DNA of 23,886 nt. It comes from Lentisphaeria bacterium (lineage in GTDB: Bacteria > Verrucomicrobiota > Lentisphaeria > Victivallales > UBA1829). The notes beneath the pieces were generated by a model. That model had not been told where the DNA came from and made no database searches. It saw only the letters and a list, made by a program, of their open reading frames with translations. This document shows, one piece after another, positions 8,246 to 17,181 of this stretch (position 1 is the first letter of the stretch; the number at the start of each line of letters is the position of its first letter). The stretch lies in NCBI GenBank assembly GCA_003526375.1, contig DPDG01000045.1, positions 1,825-25,710 of the forward strand, in the 5' to 3' direction. The translations under genes were made by a program, and so were the position numbers.

Positions 8246-9208
8246 TTAACTCCTGATGTTTTCAAGAATGATGACTGAATGGTTCACTGGATTCCTCAAT
8301 GCACATTTTCCATCAAAGGATTCAACATCGCGCACGATGCAAAAACCATCGTGAACCGAGGCCAAAACAGTGCAATCTTCGGAAATAAACTCCCACGAAT
8401 CAAAGGTGTGGGAGACATCTCTCTGGTCTGCGGTATAGATATTGACACGCAAAGTCTTTTCTCTCGGAGAGAATACGATGGAGACAAACTCATCGTACCC
8501 GTATGGCGTACATTCGGCAATAAAATCCTGCTTTTCATCCCCGGCCGCGAGTGCGATTTCTTCCTCCTGCCACAACGGTGGCAATTCGATCCGGTTAAAC
8601 CAGATGGCGGTATCCGATTCTTCCGTCAGTTCCGCATCGTCAAGCTGGTCAAAGGCAGCAAGTTCCTCTTTCATATACTGAATACGAGGATCATCCGATA
8701 ACGTAATCGGAAGTCCGGTTTTCTCCAAAAGCTCGGATTTGAGATCCCGGCCCGTCATGAGATGTTCCCAGAAATCCCAGGCATCGGAACAGTCCGATGC
8801 GGGCAGATTTCCGATCAGCCAGCTTTTTTTCAAAGTTTCATCTTGGAGGGTTCTGGTATTCCATGCCTGAAGAGTGTTGAGATACATTCCTCCATCGAAT
8901 TGGGGTTTGAATTCTTCGTCCGTGGCAGGAAAGTCATAGTGGGAAAAAGTCATGACGACGAAGGCATTTTCTTCCCAGCGGCGAAGCAGGACGACATATG
9001 TGATTCGGTCCAATTGACTCAGAAGACGAATTTGCCCCTCTTTGAGGTTCGTGTCAAAGGGATTCTGCGGATGCAGTTTCACAGATTTCCCTGTCTGCAT
9101 ATTCTGGGTCTCATCAAAGCCGCAGACCTCGCTCATTCTCTTTTGTATCTTGTAAGAACAAAGAAAATGATTGGTGTTTTTCTCGCGCTTCATATTCATG
9201 TCACTCAT
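8246..9208 (-). CDS. Uncharacterised protein of the TPR/Lon-like operon
   Basis: I do not recognise this 320-residue protein. It has no signal peptide or membrane segment. A compact region at about 55-150 (EGQIRLLSQLDRITYVVLLR, a MTFSHYDFPATDEEF stretch, then LQAWNTRTL and KSWLIGNLP) looks like a folded beta-rich domain. It is followed by an acidic helical stretch and a strand-rich C-terminus with alternating hydrophobics. It begins at 9208 behind GAGGAG, is separated by 2 bp from the gene before and 3 bp from the one after, and so is clearly cotranscribed with and probably works with them. Confidence 0.8.
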   Translation of the reverse strand: MSDMNMKREKNTNHFLCSYKIQKRMSEVCGFDETQNMQTGKSVKLHPQNPFDTNLKEGQIRLLSQLDRITYVVLLRRWEENAFVVMTFSHYDFPATDEEFKPQFDGGMYLNTLQAWNTRTLQDETLKKSWLIGNLPASDCSDAWDFWEHLMTGRDLKSELLEKTGLPITLSDDPRIQYMKEELAAFDQLDDAELTEESDTAIWFNRIELPPLWQEEEIALAAGDEKQDFIAECTPYGYDEFVSIVFSPREKTLRVNIYTADQRDVSHTFDSWEFISEDCTVLASVHDGFCIVRDVESFDGKCALRNPVNHSVIILENIRS

Positions 9209-9210
9209 CG

Positions 9211-10341
9211 TCAGTTCTCCTCTCCCGTTGAGTTTTTCATTCCATCATTTACACGTTGTAAGAGTGGGAAAGCTCTTTTTTCCGGTCTGATTTGCTCCAT
9301 CATCAAAAAAATAAGAAAATCACTGGCTCCGGAGGCGGACATCGCCTGCAAACACTCTTTGGGGAGCGTCTGAATTTGGGGAAGGATGACATTGTTGAGC
9401 CGATCATACAATGGACTGGTGGAGGACAAGCCGACAAATTCCTGAAGTTCCGGAATCGCTATTGACACTTTTCTCCTGAACAGTGTCGAGAAACCGGTCA
9501 AATAAACAAGAAAAATGGCCGCATTGTCATTGGGCAGCAAATTCTGGAAACAGTTCCGCAGCAAAACCTCATCAGTTTTATCCAGTTTGCTGCCCTGGAG
9601 AACCACGGACTTATCTTCAAAAACGTCCTCCAGCGTCCCAGAATCCTCATCATCCGGTCCAACGGGAGTTTGAAGAGAAGTCTGTTTTTCCCATATCTGA
9701 TGAAAATTATTGCGCAAAAAGCGTTCTGCGATTTCATTGATGATGCCTTGAAAACCCAATAGTTGGCCACGTATAATTTTCAAAGGTGGATCATCGCTTC
9801 GCTGAATACATTCCCAAGTATGATCCTTATAATTCTTGGGGCTTGTCGGAGAATTAGCCTTTTCTATAATCCCGCAGTCAAATTCATGAGCCCAATTAAC
9901 GCGGTAATCCTTGGGATTGACCGGAGTATCAGATGTATCGTCCTGCTGTTCATTGCCGGAGTCATCTTGCGCGACAAAATCTTGTTCGCCGGACTCCGTG
10001 TCAGGTTCCATATTTTCCAAAGAAGCGTCTTCATCATCGTCTTCTGAAGATTCATCCGTTTTATAAAACAGAGAATCAGTGGGCAATCGTCCTGATTGGC
10101 TCGGAAGAACATCTTTCTCCTCGCTGTCATCGTTTTTTATTTCAACGCAATAATCGGGAGAAAACAATGAATCAAGTTGAGTCCCTATAACAGAATGGAA
10201 TTTTTTCTTGAATGCTCGTGAGACCTCTACCATTAAAATTTTCTGCTGCTCAGCGAGACAACCGCAGATGGAGCAAATTGCTTTCCACTGATCCCAAGCG
10301 ATCAATGCTTTCTCATTCCAATTTTCATTATGATTAGTCAT
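9211..10341 (-). CDS. Uncharacterised acidic helical protein
   Basis: This product of about 376 residues is not recognised. It has a helical N-terminus (NENWNEKALIAWDQWKAICS), a long very acidic low-complexity linker at about 95-145 rich in Asp, Glu and Ser, and a helical C-terminal half (VLLRNCFQNLLPNDNAAIF, then ELQEFVGLSSTSPLYDRL) that superficially resembles a small regulatory helical bundle. The start is the ATG at 10341, which overlaps the stop of the preceding gene; a TTG one codon earlier is less likely. The overlap indicates translational coupling. The acidic linker suggests an adaptor or regulator rather than an enzyme. Confidence 0.8.
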   Translation of the reverse strand: MTNHNENWNEKALIAWDQWKAICSICGCLAEQQKILMVEVSRAFKKKFHSVIGTQLDSLFSPDYCVEIKNDDSEEKDVLPSQSGRLPTDSLFYKTDESSEDDDEDASLENMEPDTESGEQDFVAQDDSGNEQQDDTSDTPVNPKDYRVNWAHEFDCGIIEKANSPTSPKNYKDHTWECIQRSDDPPLKIIRGQLLGFQGIINEIAERFLRNNFHQIWEKQTSLQTPVGPDDEDSGTLEDVFEDKSVVLQGSKLDKTDEVLLRNCFQNLLPNDNAAIFLVYLTGFSTLFRRKVSIAIPELQEFVGLSSTSPLYDRLNNVILPQIQTLPKECLQAMSASGASDFLIFLMMEQIRPEKRAFPLLQRVNDGMKNSTGEEN

Positions 10342-10762
10342 CAAAGCGGATACCTCCCTTCCGAAGCCAGGCCTTTAACTCAGAAATTTCGTCTTGCTCC
10401 AAGCGAGGCTTATATTCGTTCTGTTCTATGGCACGTTGCGATCCTGCTGCATCAACAGCACTGAAAAGATAAGGTCTGATTTTGAAAAAACTCGGCTTTT
10501 TTTTCTTGCCAGGGGCAAAATTCCGGATCGGGAATCCCGATTTGTGGGAATGAGAACCGAGCAACATTGGGACTGTTTGATAAAGTGATGTCAGATTCTT
10601 CTTTCCCAGGCAAACGGCCGGGTGATACTCATCATCATTTTTCGAGACAAAGCCATGAACGGCTTTTCGCCACAGAAAATTCTTGATTTTCCACAGTGTC
10701 CCAAAAGCAAAATAGTTGACAGCGTTAAACAAACTGACATATCGTTGTTCGTTAATATCCAT
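10334..10762 (-). CDS. Small protein, possibly PemK/MazF-like
   Basis: This 142-residue protein starts 10 bp after the 879-residue gene and overlaps the next gene. The segment EYHPAVCLG...TVPMLLGSHSH...FFKIRPYLFSAVD vaguely follows the SH3-like PemK/MazF pattern, in which an RPVVVL-like strand is followed by a PIT-like strand and a strand leading to the interface helix. MazF-family members are mRNA interferases, but the key residues cannot be assigned with confidence and no antitoxin is evident beside it. The N-terminal helix (YVSLFNAVNYFAFGTLWKI) and the basic patch GKKKKPSFFKIRP would also fit an RNA- or DNA-binding role. Confidence 0.7.
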   Translation of the reverse strand: MDINEQRYVSLFNAVNYFAFGTLWKIKNFLWRKAVHGFVSKNDDEYHPAVCLGKKNLTSLYQTVPMLLGSHSHKSGFPIRNFAPGKKKKPSFFKIRPYLFSAVDAAGSQRAIEQNEYKPRLEQDEISELKAWLRKGGIRFDD

Positions 10763-10772
10763 TTTCGGACCC

Positions 10773-13412
10773 TCATCTGAAGTTGAATGGCAAAATCAAA
10801 GCGGCCAATTCAAGTGGTGCGTATTTGCGGCTAACATGCTCGCGCAAAATATTAACCCGGTTACCGAGAGCAGGGATTTCAACAGCACACTGTTCCACCA
10901 GCTCCAAATATTGCTTTTCTCTTTCCGGCTGGAGGAGAACCAGACTGCCAAGAATTACAGCGGCGATAACATGCAGGGTTCCTTCTCCGGTCATAGCAAT
11001 GTCGTAGGCCTTTTGAAGATGCAGGATCTTTTTATCCGGGGCAGCGACAAGCAAGGCACGATAAAATTCAATCATCTCCCAAGGATGTCCCGCACCAACG
11101 GACCACTTTTCAGATGAATCCAAATATGCATTGCGTTCTTCGGGTGTTGATGCCGTGCCAGTGAGATAACGCAGCAGAATATGGTGTTGATACTTTGTTT
11201 TATCTTCCGTTGACACGCCGAGACGGGGTGCAACGTTCACGATTTTGCCGCCAAAGTATTTTTCGGCCTCTCTGCGGAAATCATCTGTCAAATCCGGCAA
11301 GCAATCCATCATGGATGTCAGAAGATAAGCTGAGGTCTGAAGGACATCCAAGAAGGCACTGCCCTTATCGCTTAATCTTCCGAAAGTATTGATGGCCTGC
11401 CTGAAAAATGGGATTGCATCAGCGTTTCTTCCAAGAAATGCCTCATGCTGACCATAACTGGAAAGCAGGCGTCCATAATACTGAAGACCGGGGACTTCGG
11501 GACGACGGGTTCTCCAGGAACTCAGTATTTTTTGAGCACTTTCAAAATCGTATTCATCTGTATACGAGACCGCCAGATTCAACGCAGCATTGCAGGTAAG
11601 GGGTGCATCTTCCTCGAAAAGATCCTCGGACAATCGGATGAACTCTTCCCGCTGCGCCGGGTGGGTTGCCACACTTCCCCGATGATTTTCCTCGGCGAGT
11701 TTTGCCGTAAGCCACATTAAGCGCAAACGGGGCGGCAATTCGCTTTCTAATGGCGCATTGCATGACAGCCAGCTCACCTGTTTTCCGAGCAAAGTCATAT
11801 CGATTGCTTTGGAATTCAAGTGCATTACTGTATAGTCTAGATAATTCTTCCATACACCAGGAGCTTGTTTTGCAATCATCCCCAGATTTTTCAGCAATGA
11901 TTTTTCAAGAGAATTCGTCTGTTCCGACGCGTTTTTCAATAATTCGGACCAATCGTCCGGGGAGATGACATCCTCATGTTCCATCGTGTCGATACAGTAG
12001 CGCAGGAAATACGGAGAGGACCCTATTAGGCAGGAACCCTCCCACCCCGATTCGTTCAAGATCATTTTCCCATTTGGACTTGACCAGCAAAATGCCACGG
12101 CATCAACATACCCGTTCCAGGGGTGATCTTCTTTCTTGATGATGTGAGACTCGATTTCAAACGCCTGGCTTCTCTCCGGAAAGGCACGAGACAGGTGAAA
12201 CAAACAGTCATCACAAGTTTTTTGCAACAGATAATCGTCTTTTGCTGTAGCTTTGCCGCGTTGTTCCACATAAATTTTCAATTTTGTTTTGCCGTTAATG
12301 GGCAATAACCGCAAAATAAGATCAAGAAGCGTTTCAATGCAGGAAAACCATTGTTCAGCATGGATTCGGTACAATGCATTGACAGGAATTCCTATGATAC
12401 CGCACTTGTGTGCAAGAAGGACTTGTTGCATTGCATGAACCTCGGAAAGCAAGAGATCGACGGAATGACAATAGTCCTTGCAGGGAGGAAGTTCCGTGTA
12501 GTCCGGAACCAAGAGCGCAATCATCCGCCCCAGCGATATTCCGGACACATTGCTACCGAAGGCAGTTTCCTTAAAATCCGTCCCTGTTTCGTCAAAGAGA
12601 ATCGTCCATTCATTTGTCGCTGGCAACTCAGGAATACTGTTACGGTGGATGTGATCAAACGAAATCTCGTGAGTCTGGACAACGAATTCCGGTTCATTTT
12701 CAGGCTTTGTACTTCCCGCTGAGCTTGTTGCTGCGGACTTCTTTATCTTTTTTGTGAGCTCAATCTTGTCTTTCATCTTTCTGATAATGGAAATCTCATA
12801 GGGGGTGAATCCCTCCTTTTCCATTTTGCTCATTAACTCGGAAAGTTTCTCCGGATTTAAATGAACGGCCTGCGTTTTGTACTGGACGAGTCTCTCGCCT
12901 CGCGCTTTTCGTCGCTCCGCATCGGCTAAAGCCTGAGGATAGAATTTTCTGATCGCATCCATACAGGCGTTAAGTTGCTCGCGCCCACGCTTCCCCCACG
13001 TTGAAAGTCGAGTTATTTCTCCAAGAAGGAACTTTTTGGACTTGGGACTCTCTTCGGGACCGTTTTGATTTTCCTTTGCGCTTATTTCATCGTTATGCTC
13101 AATCACTGCCTGATCAAACTTTTGATAAAGGTAGGCAAGTGCATTGCCGCCAAGCGCTTTTGCTTTCGTTTTTAATGCATCGAATTCCAAACTGTCACGA
13201 GTTTTCCCCGCCTTGGCAAGGGTGATGGCTTCTTTCGCTATGGCGAAACATTGATCCCTCCATTCTTCCGCAGCCTTCAGAAAATTATTCATCTGCTCAG
13301 ATGATAAATCAGCCTCCAATGCCTGCCGGAGACTGGAAATTTTATCCGCCTTTTGATAGAGGATGGAGTTTTTAAGGGCTTCGCGCACGCGATCAAGTTC
13401 AGTCTGGTTCAT
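10773..13412 (-). CDS. TPR protein with a DUF3800-like RNase H-fold domain
   Basis: The 879-residue product is the first gene of the minus-strand operon. Residues 1-230 are helical and charged. Residues about 265-450 look like an RNase H-fold domain of the DUF3800 kind: the first strand carries D274 and E275 (TILFDETGT), a later strand gives YVEQRG (E383), and GYVDAVAF supplies D437. This acidic set is compatible with a metal-dependent nuclease. Residues about 480-879 are TPR-like helical pairs (for example YYGRLLSSYGQHEAFLGRNA followed by DAIPFFRQAINTFG). The start is supported by TAGGAG 8 nt upstream and by the promoter at 13447-13475. The domain call is from motif shape only. Confidence 0.62.
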   Translation of the reverse strand: MNQTELDRVREALKNSILYQKADKISSLRQALEADLSSEQMNNFLKAAEEWRDQCFAIAKEAITLAKAGKTRDSLEFDALKTKAKALGGNALAYLYQKFDQAVIEHNDEISAKENQNGPEESPKSKKFLLGEITRLSTWGKRGREQLNACMDAIRKFYPQALADAERRKARGERLVQYKTQAVHLNPEKLSELMSKMEKEGFTPYEISIIRKMKDKIELTKKIKKSAATSSAGSTKPENEPEFVVQTHEISFDHIHRNSIPELPATNEWTILFDETGTDFKETAFGSNVSGISLGRMIALLVPDYTELPPCKDYCHSVDLLLSEVHAMQQVLLAHKCGIIGIPVNALYRIHAEQWFSCIETLLDLILRLLPINGKTKLKIYVEQRGKATAKDDYLLQKTCDDCLFHLSRAFPERSQAFEIESHIIKKEDHPWNGYVDAVAFCWSSPNGKMILNESGWEGSCLIGSSPYFLRYCIDTMEHEDVISPDDWSELLKNASEQTNSLEKSLLKNLGMIAKQAPGVWKNYLDYTVMHLNSKAIDMTLLGKQVSWLSCNAPLESELPPRLRLMWLTAKLAEENHRGSVATHPAQREEFIRLSEDLFEEDAPLTCNAALNLAVSYTDEYDFESAQKILSSWRTRRPEVPGLQYYGRLLSSYGQHEAFLGRNADAIPFFRQAINTFGRLSDKGSAFLDVLQTSAYLLTSMMDCLPDLTDDFRREAEKYFGGKIVNVAPRLGVSTEDKTKYQHHILLRYLTGTASTPEERNAYLDSSEKWSVGAGHPWEMIEFYRALLVAAPDKKILHLQKAYDIAMTGEGTLHVIAAVILGSLVLLQPEREKQYLELVEQCAVEIPALGNRVNILREHVSRKYAPLELAALILPFNFR

Positions 13413-13446
13413 GATTTATCTCCTAAAGCATACAAATCTCCAATAT

Positions 13447-13475
13447 ACTATACACCATAAACAAGCGAGATTCAA
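13447..13475 (-). promoter_or_regulatory. Sigma-70-type promoter of the TPR/Lon-like operon
   Basis: On the minus strand TTGAAT (13470-13475) and TATAGT (13447-13452) are separated by exactly 17 nt, 34 bp before the first start codon. It is the best promoter match in the window and sits in the divergent gap (13413-13608). No equally clear promoter for the plus-strand cluster is visible in that gap, which is otherwise pyrimidine-rich. Confidence 0.65.
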
Positions 13476-13608
13476 GTCTTCACGATGCCTGTCGCCTCTT
13501 TTTCTCTTTTTTTATGGAAAAATGAGATTTACCCGAATTTTATCCGAAAAAATGCTTTACCACTTCCTTATCTCCTGTAGAAACCGCAAATGTGAGGAGA
13601 TCAGAAGC

Positions 13609-14277
13609 ATGAAAAACACCCCGTGTTTTGCCAAAACCGTCATAATGAACCGCGCTGTACCCGGATCAGGGAAAACGTCTCTTTCCCGCTGTATCACTGA
13701 TGCCATCCGCACGGCAGGACTGACCATTGCCAATCATTCCACCGACGATTTTTTCATGGAAGACGGACGTTACTGCTTCGACCTGACAAAACTGGCGGTC
13801 TACCATTATTGGAACCTTGTCGGATTCCAACAATCTCTTCGACGTGGAGTCGACGTGGTTATCTGCGACAACACGAATCTGCAACCATGGCAGACTGCTC
13901 CGTATACGGATCAGGCCCGGCGGCATGGGTATCAAGTCATTTTCCTGAATCTGACACCTCGTGAGCTGTGGAAGCATGTGGCAGCTCAACAGGTAACTCC
14001 GGAAAAGCCCGATGCACATGGTGTACCGGAAGCGAGGCTGGTCGAGTTTATTCGTGATTTCAATGAATATGACGAACTTCTGAATCCGACCGCCGCAGTC
14101 GATCCGGCGAGACATCACCATTATGTATGGAATCAGCGGATTCTGCGCCCCGAAGTATCGGGCCCGGCTTTCCATTTCGACTTGGATCATCTGGTTACTG
14201 TTCGACCGGATGAATACCATGAGGCAAAAAAACACATAGGCATGGATTTTCTGGATTTGATCCGCAAGAGCGCATAA
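13609..14277 (+). CDS. Polynucleotide-kinase-like P-loop kinase (NEDD4BP2-like)
   Basis: The 222-residue product has a Walker A motif AVPGSGKT (residues 16-23), then STDDFF (44-49) and DNTN (87-90), the signature of the small P-loop kinases related to polynucleotide kinase and NEDD4-binding protein 2. These transfer phosphate to nucleic acid ends or small substrates. The frame is open further upstream, but AGGAGA 8 nt before the ATG at 13609 fixes the start. It is the first gene of the plus-strand cluster and ends 23 bp before the next. With a ribonuclease domain encoded two genes downstream, an RNA 5'-kinase role is an attractive inference, though the substrate is unknown. Confidence 0.75.
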   Translation: MKNTPCFAKTVIMNRAVPGSGKTSLSRCITDAIRTAGLTIANHSTDDFFMEDGRYCFDLTKLAVYHYWNLVGFQQSLRRGVDVVICDNTNLQPWQTAPYTDQARRHGYQVIFLNLTPRELWKHVAAQQVTPEKPDAHGVPEARLVEFIRDFNEYDELLNPTAAVDPARHHHYVWNQRILRPEVSGPAFHFDLDHLVTVRPDEYHEAKKHIGMDFLDLIRKSA

Positions 14278-14300
14278 AATAGAGAATGAAGGAGGAGATT

Positions 14301-14489
14301 ATGTCGAACGGACCGAAGATTACTGGAATAAAGCTGAACGGCTGGGGCCTTCTGGCGCTGGCAGTGATTGTTTTTTTCTTTTGGGAACCATTGCTGATTA
14401 TTGGGGGCAGTTTGGCTATCGGCTGGCTGATTTATCGGAATTGGACCAAAATTCAGCACTTTTGGAACGAAATCACCGAAAAAAACTGA
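14301..14489 (+). CDS. Small membrane protein
   Basis: This 62-residue protein has two closely spaced hydrophobic segments (GLLALAVIVFFFW and PLLIIGGSLAIGWLI) forming a hairpin in the membrane, with a basic, tryptophan-rich tail. The ATG at 14301 is chosen because AAGGAGG lies 5 nt before it; an in-frame ATG at 14286 has no such site. It sits between the P-loop kinase and the vWA-ribonuclease gene. Similar small membrane proteins recur twice more in the cluster (17527 and 19901). It is not recognised. Confidence 0.75.
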   Translation: MSNGPKITGIKLNGWGLLALAVIVFFFWEPLLIIGGSLAIGWLIYRNWTKIQHFWNEITEKN

Positions 14490-14569
14490 AGCCCACCCCT
14501 TATAATGAGCGTACCCCGAAGTGGGACTTGGAAAAAATAAACGAAGAAGACAATGTAATGGAGGAGAAA

Positions 14570-15712
14570 ATGATGAACGAGAATGCGAAAGAAATGAACG
14601 ACAACATGTTTGACCTTGCAAACGCGATGCCGCACTGTCCTGTGGTGCTGGTCCTTGACACCTCGCACAGCATGTGGGGACAAGGTCTCACCGACATGAT
14701 GGCCTCGCTCAAGGCGTTTTATAAAACGATTGCCGACATTCAGTTTCTGAATGCGGAGGTGGACATCGCCGCCGTCAGCATGGGAGACAATCTCTGTATG
14801 CTGGAGGAGTTCACCCCGCTTCATTCGTCTGACCTGCCGAACCGCAGCATCCGTCCGAAAGGCGATACCCCGATCGGTGCGGCCCTGGAACTTGCCCAGG
14901 AAGCCCTCCAAGCTCAGATCAGTCGTTATCAGGCCGCCGGGATTGCCTTTGTGACGCCTAATCTGATTCTGCTTTCCGATGGGAAATCCACGGATGATTT
15001 TCAGGCGGCGGCCGAACACATCAACAGTGCCGTGGAATCCGGAAAGCTCATCTGCCGTGCCATCGCATTAGGACAAGATGCCGACATGGATGCTCTTGCT
15101 TCAATCGCCGGACGTGATCGGGTCATGATTCCCAACTTCGGAGGAATGCGGCAGACATTTGCCCAGGTCGGACAGATCGTCTCGCAGACCTATGAAGAGG
15201 AAGCGCAGGAGGTGATCACCGAACAGGCGATGCCCGTGGATCGGCACATAGGAGCGGAGTACCTGCTCGACGGGTCCAATATTCTTCACTGGGACGAATA
15301 CCGGACCGGCATCTCGCTCAAACATTTGCTTGCCATCACGGACCATCTGAAAAAGATGAGGCAGCCGTTTCAGGTGTTTTTTGACGCGACCGCTCCGCAT
15401 ATTTTGAAGAAAAAAGCGCCGCAGGAGGTGGAAACCTACGAGAATCTGCTGAAGGTTGATCCGGCCCACTTCTGCCAGGTTCCGGCAGGAACCCGTGCGG
15501 ATGACTTTCTGCTTCTTCAGGCGGATGTCAATAAAGAAGCGCTCATTCTGACGCAAGACCTGTTCCGTGACCATGTCGACAAATATCCGTGGCTCAAGAC
15601 CGAGCGCCGGGTCATCCCCGGCATGGTCATGAACAATGTGATCTTTTTTCCGGAGATTTCTCTGCAAATCTCTCTGCCAACTCCGGAAAAAATCCCGATG
15701 GACAGCTTTTAA
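14570..15712 (+). CDS. vWA domain fused to a Zc3h12a/NYN-type ribonuclease domain
   Basis: The 380-residue product joins two domains. Residues about 20-210 are a TerY-like von Willebrand A domain with a complete MIDAS: D30-T-S32-H-S34, T100 and D137 (LLSDGKS). Residues about 228-365 match the NYN/Zc3h12a ribonuclease fold of the PIN-like superfamily: YLLDGSNILH (D234, N237), FFDATAP (D272), RADDFLL (D311, D312) and LTQDLFRDH (D330, D334). In ZC3H12A the corresponding sites are DGSN, DDRF and SNDNYRD. All acidic positions are kept, so RNA cleavage is likely. GGAGG lies 5 nt before the tandem ATG at 14570, although the frame is open upstream. The gene lies 33 bp from the kinase gene, suggesting that phosphorylation or vWA binding controls the nuclease. 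Confidence 0.8.
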   Translation: MMNENAKEMNDNMFDLANAMPHCPVVLVLDTSHSMWGQGLTDMMASLKAFYKTIADIQFLNAEVDIAAVSMGDNLCMLEEFTPLHSSDLPNRSIRPKGDTPIGAALELAQEALQAQISRYQAAGIAFVTPNLILLSDGKSTDDFQAAAEHINSAVESGKLICRAIALGQDADMDALASIAGRDRVMIPNFGGMRQTFAQVGQIVSQTYEEEAQEVITEQAMPVDRHIGAEYLLDGSNILHWDEYRTGISLKHLLAITDHLKKMRQPFQVFFDATAPHILKKKAPQEVETYENLLKVDPAHFCQVPAGTRADDFLLLQADVNKEALILTQDLFRDHVDKYPWLKTERRVIPGMVMNNVIFFPEISLQISLPTPEKIPMDSF

Positions 15713-15745
15713 TCAGTAAGCGCTCACCAAACGGGAGAAAATATC

Positions 15746-17029
15746 ATGGGCATTTTTGATGGACTGCTGAACATGTTCAAGAATTCGAACACCGCAACAC
15801 CTCCCACTCCGCCTGCGCCTGCCGCGACACACCAGACCGGCAATGCCGCCGGGCATCCGACTTATCGGACGGCTCCGCAGTATCAGCCTGTCCGTCCTCA
15901 GGCACAATCTCCGGCGAAACCCGCCGCTACGTCTTCCAATACCGGGGCTGCCAACTGGTTCAACGGGATCGGCACAGCTTCCGCATCAAAGCAGACGGAC
16001 AGCCTCACGGTCTATTCCCTCAAGGGGACCCCATTACATCTGACGGCCTCGGATTGCAAGGCTTCTGGCGGAGAGGGAACGGTGTATGCAATTCCCGGAA
16101 AACCGAATGTTCTTGTCAAAATTTACAAAGATGACCTGCTTCAAAATCCGGCTAAGCGCGCTGAAATCGAAAAACGAATCTATGATATGCTTGCCATCAG
16201 CAAAGATATCGATCAGGCATCCTTTGCCTGGCCTCGCGCCGTTGTCTGCAACAGCCGGGGACAGGTGATCGGTTTTGCCATGAACAGATGCAGCGGAATC
16301 TCGTTTCAGGCTTTCAGCGGCGTGAAAAGCATACAGCAGCGTTTCCCCAAATGGACAAGACGCGAACTTGCTCTGGTCGCACAGGACTTCCTGACGAAAC
16401 TTCAGTATTTAACCTCGAAAAAGATTCTGGTCAATGACTTCAATCCGGCCAACTTCCTTGTGAACCAGAAAGGTCACGTATCCTTCATTGACTGCGACAG
16501 TTACCAGATCCCCGGGGAAGGAAGCAGCACAGATATCACCAAGACATACTTTGCATCACATGTCGCACCCGAATTGCTGGAAAATCCCAAACTGCTTGCT
16601 CAGCCGCGCAACATTCACCATGTGGAATTCGGGGCGGCTCTGACGGTTTTCAATATCCTCATGTGTGGACTGCATCCATACAGCTACTTTGATCCGTCCA
16701 AGCAGTCGGCCTGCGGAACGCCCGATGAAAATCTGCGGAAGGGACGTTGCCCGCTGGGAACGGGAGCCCATTGCATGCTTCCTCGCGGGAACTGGTATAA
16801 TCTGTGGAGCTATCTGACATTCAACCTGAAAAGTTCGTTTATCCGGACCTTCCGGGATGGTCACAAAGATCCAGCCAAAAGGGCGACGCTTGCCGATTTG
16901 CAGACCAATCTGCAGGAACTTCTCTCCATCATGAAGAAAGATCCTGTGAGACTGGATCTGAATCCCGTCAAAGCAAAGCCGAAGGCAAAGTCATCCTCTG
17001 CAGGCCACTCTTTTTCTATGGATTTTTGA
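15746..17029 (+). CDS. Ser/Thr protein kinase of the TerY-P type
   Basis: This 427-residue kinase has a proline/alanine-rich disordered N-terminus (about 15-85), then a protein kinase domain: a glycine loop ASGGEGTVY (106-114), the ATP lysine K125 (VLVKIYK), the catalytic loop NDFNPANF (D231, N236), a DFG-equivalent IDCD (D249) and an APE motif (274-276). The HRD motif is altered to VND but the catalytic Asp is present, so activity is expected. Lineages of such kinases are known beside vWA and PP2C genes as the TerY-P triad. The C-terminus is basic and rich in Lys, Ala and Ser. No membrane segment is seen. The partner phosphatase is encoded at 18684. Confidence 0.85.
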   Translation: MGIFDGLLNMFKNSNTATPPTPPAPAATHQTGNAAGHPTYRTAPQYQPVRPQAQSPAKPAATSSNTGAANWFNGIGTASASKQTDSLTVYSLKGTPLHLTASDCKASGGEGTVYAIPGKPNVLVKIYKDDLLQNPAKRAEIEKRIYDMLAISKDIDQASFAWPRAVVCNSRGQVIGFAMNRCSGISFQAFSGVKSIQQRFPKWTRRELALVAQDFLTKLQYLTSKKILVNDFNPANFLVNQKGHVSFIDCDSYQIPGEGSSTDITKTYFASHVAPELLENPKLLAQPRNIHHVEFGAALTVFNILMCGLHPYSYFDPSKQSACGTPDENLRKGRCPLGTGAHCMLPRGNWYNLWSYLTFNLKSSFIRTFRDGHKDPAKRATLADLQTNLQELLSIMKKDPVRLDLNPVKAKPKAKSSSAGHSFSMDF

Positions 17030-17077
17030 TAACAGAACCGGAAAAAGACAAACGAAACTCTTATAAGTAATAGGATC

Positions 17078-17158
17078 GGGGCTGAGAAAGGTTTCGACGG
17101 AGATGAAAGCCGAAGCGCACGTCTCCGGACGCGGGATCGATACCCGCCGGCTCCACAA
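17078..17158 (+). ncRNA. Mini-tmRNA copy 1 (stand-alone tRNA-like domain of tmRNA)
   Basis: This 81-nt element begins GGGGCTG and carries the tmRNA hallmark GGTTTCGAC at RNA positions 13-21. A short P2-like hairpin follows (CGGAGAU 21-27 with GUCUCCG 44-50), then a T arm GCGGG-7 nt-CCCGC (54-70) and an acceptor strand CGGCTCC (71-77) with discriminator A. The acceptor stem is 7 bp with G3-U75, the alanine identity pair. The next bases are CAA, so CCA would have to be completed by the nucleotidyltransferase. The whole mRNA-like domain and all pseudoknots of a true tmRNA are missing. TATAAG at 17062-17067 is a possible -10 element. The AAGGAG site of the glycine-zipper gene begins only a few bases downstream. 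Confidence 0.8.
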
Positions 17159-17181
17159 AAAAAACAAAGGAGATTATAATT

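Noticed and set aside
9405..9440. CCTCCACCA on the minus strand, like the 3' end of the mini-tmRNAs
   Set aside because: It lies inside a coding region and lacks the T arm and the 5' half.
6266..10762. csx27/csx28-type VI-B accessory gene among the neighbours
   Set aside because: None has the expected membrane segments or a HEPN RxxxxH motif; sizes and composition differ.
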